Assembly: GCA_003255065.1 (NCBI GenBank)
Contig: QAOA01007722.1
Location: forward strand, 193,823 to 257,822
DNA: 64,000 nt
Reading direction: 5' to 3'
Source: Cercis canadensis
Lineage: Eukaryota > Streptophyta > Magnoliopsida > Fabales > Fabaceae
Shown in pieces: positions 11,842 through 22,311 of the stretch (position 1 is the stretch's first letter; each line of letters opens with the position of its first letter). Made by a program: the position numbers and the translations under genes. The notes beneath the pieces were generated by a model. That model did no database searches. It worked only from the letters and a program-made list of their open reading frames with translations, and was not told where the DNA came from.

Positions 11842-13387
11842 TGTTAAGTTGATTTTATATCCACTTATAGATATTCTTAAGCTTATAATTTTATATGTTT
11901 ATTGAGTTTTTCTAATATAAATTAATGTGTTTTGTTATATTGTCTAGGTTTAAATAAAGTATAAAGGGTTTTTTGGTTTTAAGGAATAAAAGAAGAGGGC
12001 AAAATTGGAAACTNAGGAGGATTGTAAGTTATCCAAAGATTACAAAGAAGGAGAATGTATATTTAGTTGGACTGTGGTGGAGGGTAATGTTAAGTTGATT
12101 TTATATCCACTTAAGGATATTCTTAAGCTTATAATTTTATATGTTTATTGAGTTTTTCTAATATAAATTAATGTGTTTTGTTATATTGTCTAGGTTTAAA
12201 TAAAGTATAAAGGGTTTTTTGGTTTTAAGGAATAAAAGAAGAGGGCAAAATTGGAAACTATGGCAAGAAAAGTGGACTTTTAGAGCAATGATTCAGCGCT
12301 ACAACACCCTAGCAAGCTCTAGTGCACCAGCACCCTAATTCATGCGGAAAACCACCCGCACCATGGCGTTGTGACGCCCAGCCCTTGCCTATCTCCGCCA
12401 AATCTGTCCTTTGGGCGTCCCAACACTTGATTTTCAGTGTCCCAGCACCCAACAACTTTTCTTTCATGGTTTTGTTTTCCTAATAAAATTAGGAGTAGGT
12501 TGTTTTAGTATTTAAGCAACTTTTAAGTTTTAGTTTTGGGGATCTCTCTTTAGACTTTTTGGAGAGCATAGAGGAGGCAATACAAGGATTGAAGCAAGGA
12601 TTAGTGATAGCAAATCTGGGTTTCTACTCTGAGTTTGATTTTTCTTTTTTCTCATCTATGTCTAGAATTTCATCAATTCTATTTTATTTTTCTGTCATGA
12701 ACTAAATTCCCTTCTTGGGCTATGATGTAGCCTAGCTAGGAAGATTTGTGATTTTTTGTTTCTTTAATTCAAGAACCCCTTTATTGATTGTCTTCTTCTT
12801 CTTAATTCTTCATGCTTCTAATTGTTTGATCACCAATTAGTTGATTAGACAATTACAATGAGACTGAGAGGTAATTTGTAATTAAAGATCATACGGATTA
12901 AGAACATAGGTTACATGTAGGATAGAGATATACCTCTATGGCCTGTGTAACTATTTAAAAAGAACCATAGAATTAAGTGAATTTCTAAGTTATTCACAAT
13001 TCACATAGAAATATAGTGGGTTCATAACTTAGAGATATTTTTGTTTGACATTAGGAAAGGCTAATAAATAATTTAAGGTTCTTGGCTAGCAATTAAGAAC
13101 ATTGTTCTTGGTTAATGAATTAGGAATAACAAATCAGAATAGCTATGGTAAAATCAAAAGCCCTAGATATTTCTCTCTAGATTAATTCTTGATTTTTATT
13201 TGTTTTGCTTACTTTCAGTTTATTTAGTTTATTCTTGGAATTTCTCCTTAATCAATTAATCAGATAAAATTGGGATTAACCCAATTTCAGTAATTAATAA
13301 CTTTAATCATCGTGGGAACGATAACTCACTTTTATTATATTACTTGTACAATGATAGCGTGCACTTGCGCTTCGTTTTCTCACAATA
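11842..13387 (+). repeat. B 5' LTR (with join duplication)
   Basis: Starting from the second copy at 12,088 the LTR is about 1,300 bp, matching the 3' LTR with D removed. The first 172 bp occur twice because 11,769-12,013 is repeated at 12,015-12,260 around the N at 12,014, with only about three differences. It ends CACAATA where the 3' LTR ends CACAACA. A GC-rich palindrome cluster lies near 12,350-12,450. Confidence 0.88.
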
Positions 13388-13388
13388 A

Positions 13389-13411
13389 GTTTTTGGTGTT
13401 GCTGTCGGGGA
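13389..13411 (+). other. B primer binding site
   Basis: TTTTTGGTGTTGCTGTCGGGG follows the LTR end. It fits the tRNA-Asp-type site of Athila elements (TGGCGCCGTTGCCGGGGA) after several C-to-T changes; element C has a better preserved version at 18,470. Confidence 0.7.
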
Positions 13412-13640
13412 CTAATTGATTATTAATATTGATACTCAGCAATCTCTATTTTAGTCTGATTGTGTATTTTTCAAATATTTATTTAATTGTTTTACTTTAT
13501 GATACTTTCAAGAGTTTTCTTTTTGGTGTAAGAGAAAATCTAGAAGCAGCTCAGTACTCCCATTTGATTTTGAGATAGAGAAGACTTGTCGAAAGAATAG
13601 AAAGGAGAGAAGAGAGTCTACCAGAATTTTAACAGACATA

Positions 13641-14957
13641 ATGGCAGAAGAAAATCCTCCGAAAGCACTTCGTGACTATGTTATTCCTCTAGTCACAGAT
13701 ACCATCTCTGGTATAAGGCGACCGGCTATCCAAGCCAATACTTTTGAGATAAAACATTTTTTTATTCACATAGTTCAGTCGGCCCAATTCAATGGTTTAG
13801 TGAATGAAGATCCTAATGCTCACATCGCCGGGTTCTTGGAAATATGTGATACCTTCAAGTACAATGGTGCTATCAATGATGCCATTAGCCTATGACTTTT
13901 TCCATTCTCACTACGGGATAAAGCCAAGTCTTGGCTATAGTCTTTGCTAGTAGGAACCATCACTACTTGGGATATTTTGGCACAAAAATTCTTAGCCAAA
14001 TTCTTTCCACATGCTAAGACTGCCAAGATGTGAAATGACATTACCACATTCAATCAACAGGAGAATGAGTCACTTCAGGAGGCTTGTGAAAGGTATAAAG
14101 AATTACTTTGCAGATGCCCCCACCATGGACTTTCTTATTGCTTGCAACTACAGACCTTCTACAATGGGCTGCTAAGTACAACCAAGACACTAGTTGACAC
14201 TTATGTTGGTGGGTCCTTAATGAGAAAGACATATGAGGATGCTAATGAACTATTAGAGGAGATGACTGCCAATGCCTATCAATGGCCTACTGAGAGGTCT
14301 ACATCATGAAAGGTACTTGGGGTTCATGAGGCTTATGCTTTCATAGCCACATCTACAAAAATTGATTCTCCGGCTAAGCAGTTAACCACCATGATTGTCA
14401 ACGTCATTCAGTCCCCCTCCTGAGATTTGTGATCATTGTGGCGGTCCTCATGTTAGTATAGATTGCCAAGTTGGCAATTCTTTCTCTACATCTCAATCTA
14501 AGGAAGCAAATTATGTGGGAAATCAGAATAGACAAAATAATCCCTATTCTAACACCTATAATCTGGGGTGAAAAAATCACCCGAATTTTTCTTGGAAAAA
14601 CAACCAAAACACTGTTCAACCACCAGTGCAAGCAAAGGTTTCTTTGGAGGATGCTCTAGCCCAATTAACAGTGCATACAAGTCAATTCATGACTGGAACA
14701 AATGCCTCCATTATTAACTAGAGGTTCAAATGGGTCAACTCTCTACCATGCTCATTACTAAATAATAGGGATCATTGCTGAGTAATACAGAGGTAAATCC
14801 TAAAGAGCATGTCATGGTTATCACTCTTCGTAATGACAAGACCTTAAATGAACCATCTGAAGTTGCAAATAAGGTGCCAATAAAGTCAGTTGAGCCTGAG
14901 ACAAAGCAAGGCACCCCAGTGGAACCACTTGTGAAATCTGTGGGGGAAGACATCTAA
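13641..14957 (+). pseudogene. gag: B gag (Athila type), broken
   Basis: The ATG at 13,641 opens a clear gag: FEIKHFFIHIVQ, then NEDPNAHIAGFLEICDTF near 13,810, and after the stop SLRDKAKSWL, FLAKFFPHAKTAK and CPHHGLSYCLQLQTFYNG. In-frame stops lie at 13,893 (TGA), 13,938 (TAG), 14,031 (TGA) and 14,307 (TGA). Relatives have Arg at the first and third, so a C-to-T change in CGA explains them. A frame change near a C run at about 14,415 precedes the zinc knuckle CDHCGGPHVSIDC (from 14,428). The VMVITLRNDK block at 14,813 is the standard end of Athila gag. Confidence 0.88.
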
Positions 14958-15108
14958 GTTATTTCCGGATAATCCTCCACTTTATGTTCCACCTCTTCCT
15001 TTCTCTTAGAGATTCTAGAAGAAGAAGCTGGATAATCAATTTTCTAAATTTCTGGAGGTGTTCAAGAAGTTGCACATCAACATCCCATTTGCAGATGCTT
15101 TGTAGCAA

Positions 15109-15753
15109 ATGCCTAGCTACGTGAAATTTATGAAGGAGATTCTCTCCAATAAAAGAAAGCTAGAGGATTATGAGATTGTGGCACTTATTGAGGAGTATAG
15201 TGCAATCTTACAAAAGAAATTGCCACCAAAATTAACAAATCCAAGGAGTTTCAATATTCCTTGTTCTATTGGCAATGTATCTTTTGGTAAGGTACTTTGT
15301 GATCTTGGTGCTAGTATTAACCTTTTGCCTCTTTCTATTTTCAGGAAATTGGGTATAGGAGAAGTCAAGCCAACCTCCATCTCCTTGACATTGGCGGATA
15401 GATCAATCAAGTATCCAAGGGGAATCTTAGAGGATGTATTGGTGAAAGTGGACAAGTTCATCTTCCTAGTGGACTTCGTTGTGCTTGACATGGAGGAGGA
15501 CCAACAAATCCCAATCATTCTTGGTCGTCCATTTTTAGCAACTGGGAAAGCTCTCATTGATGTGCAAAAAGGCCAAATTACTTTGAGAGTGCAAGGTGAT
15601 CAAGTCTCCTTCAACGTTTTCAATGAAATAAAGAATCCGGATGAAGTGAGTGTTTGCTGTAAAATTGACACTATAAATGGAAGCAATAAATTGCAAGACC
15701 CAATTGAAGCTTGCACCATGGGGATGACAAATAAGGAGAACCTCCTGATTTAG
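15109..15753 (+). pseudogene. B aspartic protease region (Athila type)
   Basis: This 214-residue open stretch encodes the protease that cleaves the gag-pol polyprotein. The active site CDLGASINLLP starts at 15,298 (Asp codon at 15,301), followed by SLTLADRSIKYPRG, LEDVLVKVDKF and the C-terminal PIILGRPFLATGKALIDV. It is preceded in frame by PFADAL, a TAG at 15,103 and then QMPSYVKFMKEIL, so the stretch once continued upstream into gag. It ends at 15,753 with a stop. The protease fold itself is uninterrupted, but no RT follows. Confidence 0.85.
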
Positions 15754-16506
15754 AGGTCCAAGATGATAAAATCCCCAAGAAGCCAATGGCTAGACCTATG
15801 CCTATCGCTAAGTCTCATAAGAAAAAGAAGAAGAAGAAGCCATTATTTCAAAAGATTCTTTTGGAGCATCTCAGAAAATCTGCTTGTTTTGGAGAAGGAA
15901 ACCAAATTTGGAGCTTAAAAGAAAATGACCAACAAGCTAAAGTTCAAAGAGATAGTAGAGTAAAGTTCCAGAAGACCTCCACTACCATTTTTTATCCTGG
16001 TTAATTTATTCCAGAGATAGTTAGGCTGAGGACTATAAAACAAGCACTTTTTAGAAGGCAATCCAAACTTTTTAACTCGTTCTCTTAATTTATGTTTAGT
16101 CATTTAATTTTATTTTCATACTTGTGTGTTTAATTTTTATGTTCTAGGCTTAAAATTCAAAACTTTTATCTTTGATAAATTTGTTTTCAGGGATTTGAAT
16201 TAAATATGAGGGTTTTGCTACATCAAAACTGGAATGAAAGAGCCAAATCAGGCATCAAGACGAAGGCTGGGCACCTAAGCGCCAAAATGGAGCACTGGGA
16301 TGCCCAAAAGCTCTTACCCGGTCTAGCATCCAAGTTCCTAGGTGTCACCTTGCTCGCAGGTAGCGTTGTGACATGCAAAAAAAAAAAAAAAAAAAAAAAA
16401 CTTCGACAGATATCTATTAAGCTAAAATGCACACTTTAAGTGTTCATGATCATTTAAACTTGACATTGGATTAGTTGAAGTATGCCCCCAGCAGCTCCAC
16501 ATGATG
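15754..16506 (+). other. B post-protease remnant
   Basis: A lysine-rich frame (15,786-16,004) and the phrase VRLRTIKQALFRRQ-like text near 16,020 are probably a remnant of the downstream polyprotein or its trailer. Beyond it is AT-rich sequence, a GC-rich piece at 16,255-16,375, and a run of about 23 A bases at 16,378. RT, RNase H and integrase are missing. Element C was inserted at 16,511. Confidence 0.5.
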
Positions 16507-16511
16507 ATGAT

Positions 16512-18463
16512 TGATGAACACACTTTTTATACAATAGTTATCCCTCATATTTAGTCTCTTAAACCTCTTTTGGGCTGAATTGCATAGACTTGGACCTCAT
16601 TTCATGACTTTGGATCCAATTGTGCCTAATTGCATTTTTCAGCAATACTGAGCATTTTATGCTGTCTCTGTGTTTCGTGCATATCTTGAGTTTTGGATGT
16701 CTAAAAATTCCGAGTCATACCTTGTAGGAAAGCTGAGAGAATTTTCTACAACTTTATTTCAGGGCTCCAAAGGCAATTCGGAAGTCCAGAAGGTCATATG
16801 CAGCCTGGAAGCGAGAGAAGACATGCTGTCGCAGGATCCTGACCTACATGCAGTGTTTGGCCTATAACTTGAGCTGTGGATGTCATATGGACTTGAAACG
16901 GGTACCATTGGAAAGCTAACAGACAGAGCTTCAATTTTTATGAATACCGGTTTACCATACTTTATATTGAAGATGGTCTTATTTGCGGTCGAAGTTGGCT
17001 GATGGTTCCAGACACCTATTGGGACTTAAATGAGCCTAACTTCCTCATGACAAGTCCAAATGGGCCCAAACCAAAGCCCAATTAAAGCTAAGGCCCATGG
17101 GAAAAAGTGTGCCCTAAGGACAATTTAGTGTACTGATGAGCTGCCGAGGCTCCTCAAATTATTTAAAGTTTAAGGTCGGTTACCTAAGCTATTTGCAGCA
17201 AAGGGCAGCCCTAAGTCGAACCTAAGGATTGTTCTATTTAGTGAATCATATTAAGAAGCATGTAAACAGAGGGGGTTTTGTTTGGTTTAAGTACTTGACA
17301 GAAAATAATTGTAAGTGGTAACCTAAAGGAAAACAACCAATCCNCAGAGAAGACATGCTGTCGCAGGATCCTGACTTACATGCAGTGTTTGGCCCATAAC
17401 TTGAGCTGTGGATGTCATATGAACTTGAAACGGGTACCATTGGAAAGCTAACAGACAGAGCTTCAATTTTTATGAATACAGGTTTACCATATTTTATATT
17501 GAAGATGGCATTATTTGCGGTCGAAGTTGGCTGATGGTTCCAGACACCTATTGGCAATTAAATGAGCCTAACTTCCTCATGACAAGTCCAAATGGGCCCA
17601 AACCAAAGTCCAATTAAAGCTAAGGCCCATGGGAAAAAGTGTGCCCTAAGGACAATTTGGTGTGCATATAATTTTGGAGGTCTATATCAGCACAAAGGGG
17701 CAGCCAAAATTCATATCAAGTCATTTAGATATTTTAGACAGCTTTTGAACTTTTCTTAGTCTTTAAGTTTTCTCTCTAGATATTTTGTAAGAACTTGGCT
17801 TCTCTTGTTCATGGAGGGCTAATTCATCAAATCAATCCAGGTTTTGGCTGTTCTGATTATTAGTTTTGAGATTATGTGTTGTTGTTATTCATTTAGTTGT
17901 TAATCAAGTTCTTCAATCCTCTGAAATATTCTGTTTGAATTGCTTAATTCGAATTTGAATTTTCATATTCTGTTTGCATGTGATACAAGAGGATTGTATG
18001 GTTAATTAATGTTTCTGAACTTTTGGATGGATTAATTACCTTGGTTGGATCATGGAATTAGGTAAAACTGGACTTGAATGTTTGCTTAATTCATTTAGTC
18101 TTAGTTAAAACCAAATTATGGTTGCTTAACCAGTGGACATCTATAGAACATTGAGAGGCTTCTTGATATGTTTTAAAGGCCAAGAACATGGTTAATAATT
18201 GAATGGATCATTGGAAATCAAGGATGGACTAAAATCAGAATTAGTTAAGACTTGGATTGGTTGTTTTCCCTAAAACTTTACCACTTACAATTAATTTCTG
18301 TCAAACACTTGAACAAACAAAACCCCCCTATTGATATGGTTCTTAATATGATTCACTAAATAGAACAATCCTTAGGTTCGACTTAGGGCTGTCTTATGCT
18401 ACAAGTAGCTTAGGTAACCGACCTTAAACTTTAACTAATTTGAGGAGTCTCGGCAGCTCATCA
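16512..18463 (+). repeat. C 5' LTR (rearranged around an N)
   Basis: It is 1,952 bp, against 1,370 for the 3' LTR. The excess is explained by a reversed LTR fragment at 17,134-17,343 and by a repeat of 16,816-17,131 directly after the N at 17,344. The repeated piece differs at a handful of positions. Whether this is a real insertion or two unmerged sequences cannot be settled here. Confidence 0.85.
17134..17343 (-). repeat. Reversed C-LTR fragment inside C 5' LTR
   Basis: TGATGAGCTGCCGAGGCTCC begins directly after GTGTAC and runs 210 bp to the N. It is complementary to 18,254-18,463, the end of the same LTR, at close to 90% by eye. The uninterrupted version of the insertion point is visible at about 17,660. 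Confidence 0.8.
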
Positions 18464-18465
18464 TA

Positions 18466-18487
18466 TTTTTGCGCCGTTACCGGGGAT
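18466..18487 (+). other. C primer binding site (tRNA-Asp type)
   Basis: TTTTTGCGCCGTTACCGGGG lies three bases after the LTR end. It matches the Athila/Calypso-type site complementary to the 3' end of tRNA-Asp, with a base lost and one change. Confidence 0.8.
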
Positions 18488-19051
18488 TGTTTTATCTTTG
18501 AATCAATATTATTAGTAGTAAAACTGACTTTTAACTTCCCCCTAATTCACCCTGCTTGTGTTTGAGTTTTTGTTCTTTTTAGGGTTTTGGCCACTTTTTC
18601 CATAACTTTTTGGCCAAGTATCCATTATGTTTGAGGCTAGTGGCCATTGTTTTTCTTGCTTTGAGGTTCCCCTCAATGTTTTAGGTTGTCCTTGTATGAA
18701 ACATATTAATTTGGTTCCATTTTTCCTTGTTTTCCCTTCGGTTTGGCTTGATTTAGTGATTTTCGGTTCTACTGTTCCGAACAAAATTTTGTGCTCTGAT
18801 TGACATGAAACTTGGTCAGTTGAAGAAAAAGGGGCTAACAACCAACAATCACACCCTTTGGCTGTGAGGTCTACTTTTTTAAGCCAAATTTCACTGTTTT
18901 GACCACTTTTCCATTTTTTAAAAATTTTTTATTTGATTTTTGAGTTCCATTTTTATCCACCTTTCGTCNAATTCTGTCAGTTTTGTGTGTTTTTCTGTGT
19001 TTTTGTGCATTGTGGTGTGTTTAGGCATTTAGCCACTTGTTTGCATGGTGT
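18488..19051 (+). other. C leader region
   Basis: T-rich leader between the primer site and gag, with an N at 18,969. The reverse-strand frame at 18,542-18,841 shows no family likeness. I see no gene. Confidence 0.6.
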
Positions 19052-20680
19052 ATGACTAGGTCTTCTCCTTTTGTATTGCTTGAAGTAGACCCTGAAATAG
19101 AGAGAACCTTGCATACACTTAATAGAGCACATAGGGCTGTTGATAATTTAGATCCTACCATGGCGGAAGCTAGAACTCCTATTGTTATTCCTGTTGATGA
19201 AGGTAATAGAACTGATAATGGTAATAGAGCTGGAAATAATAATAATAGTAATAATAATAATAATAACATGCAAGCTAGAGACAAAACTCTTAAGGAATTG
19301 GCTACCCCTGATGTTGCTTACCAACCTTTAGGGATCCAATATCCAGAGATTAATACTGCTTTTGAATTGAAATCTGGATTGATACACTTGCTGCCAAAGT
19401 TTCATGGTCTTGCAGGTGAAGATCCTCATAAACATTTAAAGGAATTCCATGTAGTTTGTTCCACAATGAGGCCACAAGAAATTTCTGAAGAGCAGATCAA
19501 GTTGAGAGCATTCCTTTTCTCTCTTGCTGATGCAGCTAAAGATTGGCTCTTTTACTTGTCACAAGGTTCAGTCAGAAATTGGAGTGACATGAAGAAGTTG
19601 TTTCTGGCAAAGTTCTTCCCTGCATCCAGAACTGCTGCCATTCGCAAAGACATATGTGACATAAGGCAACTGCCAGGGGAGACATTGCATGAGTATTGGG
19701 AGAGGTTTACCAAGTTGTGCTCAAGCTGCCTCCATCACCAAATAAGTGATCAGCTTTTGATACAATATTTCTATGAGGGCTTGTCACCTTCAGATAGGAG
19801 TAACATTGATTCTGCTAGCGGAAGAGCATTAGTGGATAAAACACCTGCTGCTGCCAGAGATTTAATTTCCAATATGGCAGAGAATTCCCAGCAGTTTGGT
19901 GTCAGGATGATTCATTCCACCAGGGGAGTCAATGAAGTTGGTGTATCACTTGCTGACCAACAAAGAATGGAGCACAAACTTGATGAATTGACCTTCTTGG
20001 TCAGGCAATTGGCAGTGGGGCGACAAGTATCCACACCTCAACCTACAAGCTTGTGTGGCATTTGTGCTTGTCCATCTCATCCTACAGATGCATGCCCCAC
20101 ACTTTAAGATGGTGATTCTGGATTTCAGGATCCCTCTGTAGCTGCAGCAGATGTTTTTCCTGGTCGACCTCAATTCCAACCACAGCAGCAGCCTAGATAT
20201 GATCCCTACTCCAACACTTATAACCCTGGTTGGAGGGATCATCCAAATTTTAGATATGGCAATGCTGCAGCCCCACAACAGCTGTCCTCCCAACAATAGC
20301 AGCAGCAGTATAAGCAACCATACCAACAACAGAGACAATTTCAGCCAGCTAGGCAGAGCCAGTTTCAACAAACTAGGCCACCATTCCATCAGCAGCCTAT
20401 GCAACTAGCCAACCCGTCAACATCCAAACCTAAGCTTTCATTGAAAGATTTGGTGAAGTAGATGGCCACCAGCAACATCCAGTTCCAGCAGAGGGCGGAG
20501 TCCACCATGTAGAATCTGGAAATGCAGATTGGACAATTGGCATCATCTGTGAGTCAATTGCAATCCCAAGGTTCTGGTACACTTCCTTCTCAAACCATTC
20601 CTAATTCAAATGCAAAGAATGTGGGTACAATCACTCTTAGGAGTGACAAGTCAATTCCAGACCCTGCACTTGCAGTTTAG
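19052..20680 (+). pseudogene. gag: C gag (Athila type) with TAG/TAA stops
   Basis: The first in-frame ATG is at 19,052; the open frame reaches back to 19,037 without an ATG. Residues about 25-30 begin LDPTMAEART. A poly-Asn run near 19,230 is followed by the capsid core: GLAGEDPHKHLKEFH, SLADAAKDWLFYL, LFLAKFFPASRTAAIRKDI, LHEYWERFTKLCSSCLHHQI. The zinc knuckle CGICACPSHPTDAC (CX2CX4HX4C) lies at 20,054-20,095. The same frame continues past stops at 20,105 (TAA), 20,297, 20,459, 20,510 and 20,678 (all TAG), through YNPGWRDHPNF and LPSQTIPN to TITLRSDK, the usual Athila gag end. Known relatives have Gln at several of these stops. Confidence 0.9.
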
Positions 20681-21445
20681 AGTACACCTATTGTGCCAGT
20701 TATACCTGTTGCTGACCCTAGCAGTTCTAGCCAGTGCATTAGTAGTTCCACTCCAAAGATGCCACATCAGAAGCCTACATATTCTGCACCTCTTCCCTTT
20801 CCACAAAGAGCCACTTCGTCTAAGAAAACAGATGAGGCTGAGAAGGATAGAGAGCTTCTGGAGACTTTCAGGAAAGTGGAAGTTAACATTCCATTGCTGG
20901 ATGCTATCAAGCAGATTCCTAAATATGTAAAATTTCTCAAGGAATTATGCACACATAGGAGGCGGCTGAAGCGCAATGAGCAAATTAGCATGAGTCAGAA
21001 TGTTTCGGCCCTTATTCAGCCTATGCCCCACAAATGCAAGGATCCAGGCACTTTCACAATTCCATGTGTTATAGGTAAATCCAAGTTTGAGCATGTCATG
21101 CTAGACCTCGGTGCTTCCATTAATGTGATGCCTATGACTGTGTTTAGTTCTCTTGGACTTGGCCCCTTGAAAGCTACTGGTATTGTGATTCAGTTAGCAA
21201 ATAGGAGCAGTGCATATCCAGCTGGATTGATTGAAGATGTGTTGGTCAGAGTTGATGAGCTGATCTTCCCTACTAATTTTTACCTCCTGGAGATGGAGGG
21301 ACAGTTACAATCCAGCAAGACTCCACTCATTCTGAGCAGACCATTCCTCAAGACTGCACGGACCAAGATCGATGTTCATGCAGGAACTCTATCCATGGAG
21401 TTTGGAGACTCTGTTGTGCAGTTCAATATTTTTGAGCCTATGTAG
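20681..21445 (+). pseudogene. C aspartic protease region
   Basis: It is in the same frame as gag. KVEVNIPLLDAIKQIPKYVKFLKEL leads into the protease core: the active-site LDLGASINVMPM has its Asp codon at 21,104, followed by VIQLANRSSAYPAGLIEDVL and the closing LILSRPFLKTARTKIDVH. It ends FNIFEPM then TAG at 21,443, and the frame continues into the next entry, so that stop probably split one polyprotein. The open frame starts at 20,693 with GTG, which is not a likely translation start; it was made from a gag-protease precursor. Confidence 0.88.
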
Positions 21446-21451
21446 CATTCC

Positions 21452-22042
21452 ATGGATGAGCACTCTGTTTTTCACATTGATTTGATTGATGATCTAGTTG
21501 GGGATGGGTATGATGAGCTCTGTGCTGACTTCCCATATTTGGTTGGTGTTGATGACCCTATTCGGTGCCCCTCCTGTCCTGATTGTGATGGTGATGTACC
21601 TTGTGCAGTATGTGCTGAGATATTTGCCTTCTTGAGCAACCCTGATTCTATGTGCTGCAGTTGTGGTGATTCTGCTTGCCCTGCTTGTTTTGAGATTGCG
21701 GCATTTTTAGAACAAGATGACTCTATCACAGAGGCTGTGGTCATTAATGATCCTACAGAGTTAGTGGATGTGTATGAGGAGCTATGTTCTGAATTCCCTG
21801 ACTTTGTGGGTATAGAGGATTATGTCCAGCGCCATTCACATGTTGTTTGTGATGGTGATACGAGTTGTGCTGTCTGTGCTGAAATTTCTACATTTTTAAG
21901 CGATGGCAATCCTGGTGAATCTGAATCTGATTCTGGTTCTGGTTCAGGTTTTGGTTCTGGTTCTGATTCTGCGACTTTAGAAGATGACTCTACAGAGGCA
22001 ACTCAAGACTTCGTGAGAGTGGTCTTTGACCCCAGTATTTAG
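21452..22042 (+). CDS. C post-protease linker, acidic and cysteine-rich, internally duplicated
   Basis: This 196-residue frame follows the protease in the same frame after one TAG. Its start (DEHSVFHIDLIDDLV) is what links protease and RT in Athila elements. The rest is unusual. A module of about 45 residues occurs twice: ELCADFPYLVGVDD with CDGDVPCAVCAEIFAFLS, and ELCSEFPDFVGIEDY with CDGDTSCAVCAEISTFLS. Between them is a third CxxC-rich piece (MCCSCGDSACPACFEIAAFL). The CxxC pairs could bind metal, but I know of no named domain. The end is a Ser/Gly/Asp run (21,915-21,975). RT is lost directly after the stop at 22,040. Confidence 0.6.
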   Translation: MDEHSVFHIDLIDDLVGDGYDELCADFPYLVGVDDPIRCPSCPDCDGDVPCAVCAEIFAFLSNPDSMCCSCGDSACPACFEIAAFLEQDDSITEAVVINDPTELVDVYEELCSEFPDFVGIEDYVQRHSHVVCDGDTSCAVCAEISTFLSDGNPGESESDSGSGSGFGSGSDSATLEDDSTEATQDFVRVVFDPSI

Positions 22043-22244
22043 CTGTGTTTACTGCAAATAACCGGAAGATGATACCTTGAGCTTCAGGGGAGTACATTTT
22101 CTGATTATATTACTGTAATTGTATTCTATTTTCTATTCTATTTTGCTTTAGTCTGTTTCTGTTTTTACTTTTGTTTCTGTTTTCTGTTGTTCATTTTATT
22201 TTTAATTTTCTGTTCTTGATGTCATTACTGCTTCCTTTTACCCC

Positions 22245-22311
22245 ACATGCGTGCGGGAAGTTTGGTCATTTCTTGGACATGCAGGTTTCTACCGACGCTT
22301 CATCAAGCACG
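22245..22311 (+). pseudogene. C reverse transcriptase remnant
   Basis: VREVWSFLGHAGFYRRFIKH is the well-known block from the end of the gypsy RT palm/thumb, standing alone. Upstream RT motifs, including YxDD, are absent, and downstream text loses similarity within about 20 residues. It shows that C descends from an element with a full pol and lost most of it by deletion. Confidence 0.85.

Noticed and set aside
21452..22042. Cysteine-rich frame as a secreted plant peptide or toxin gene
   Set aside because: It has no signal peptide, and it is in frame with and directly downstream of the retroelement protease, so it belongs to the element.
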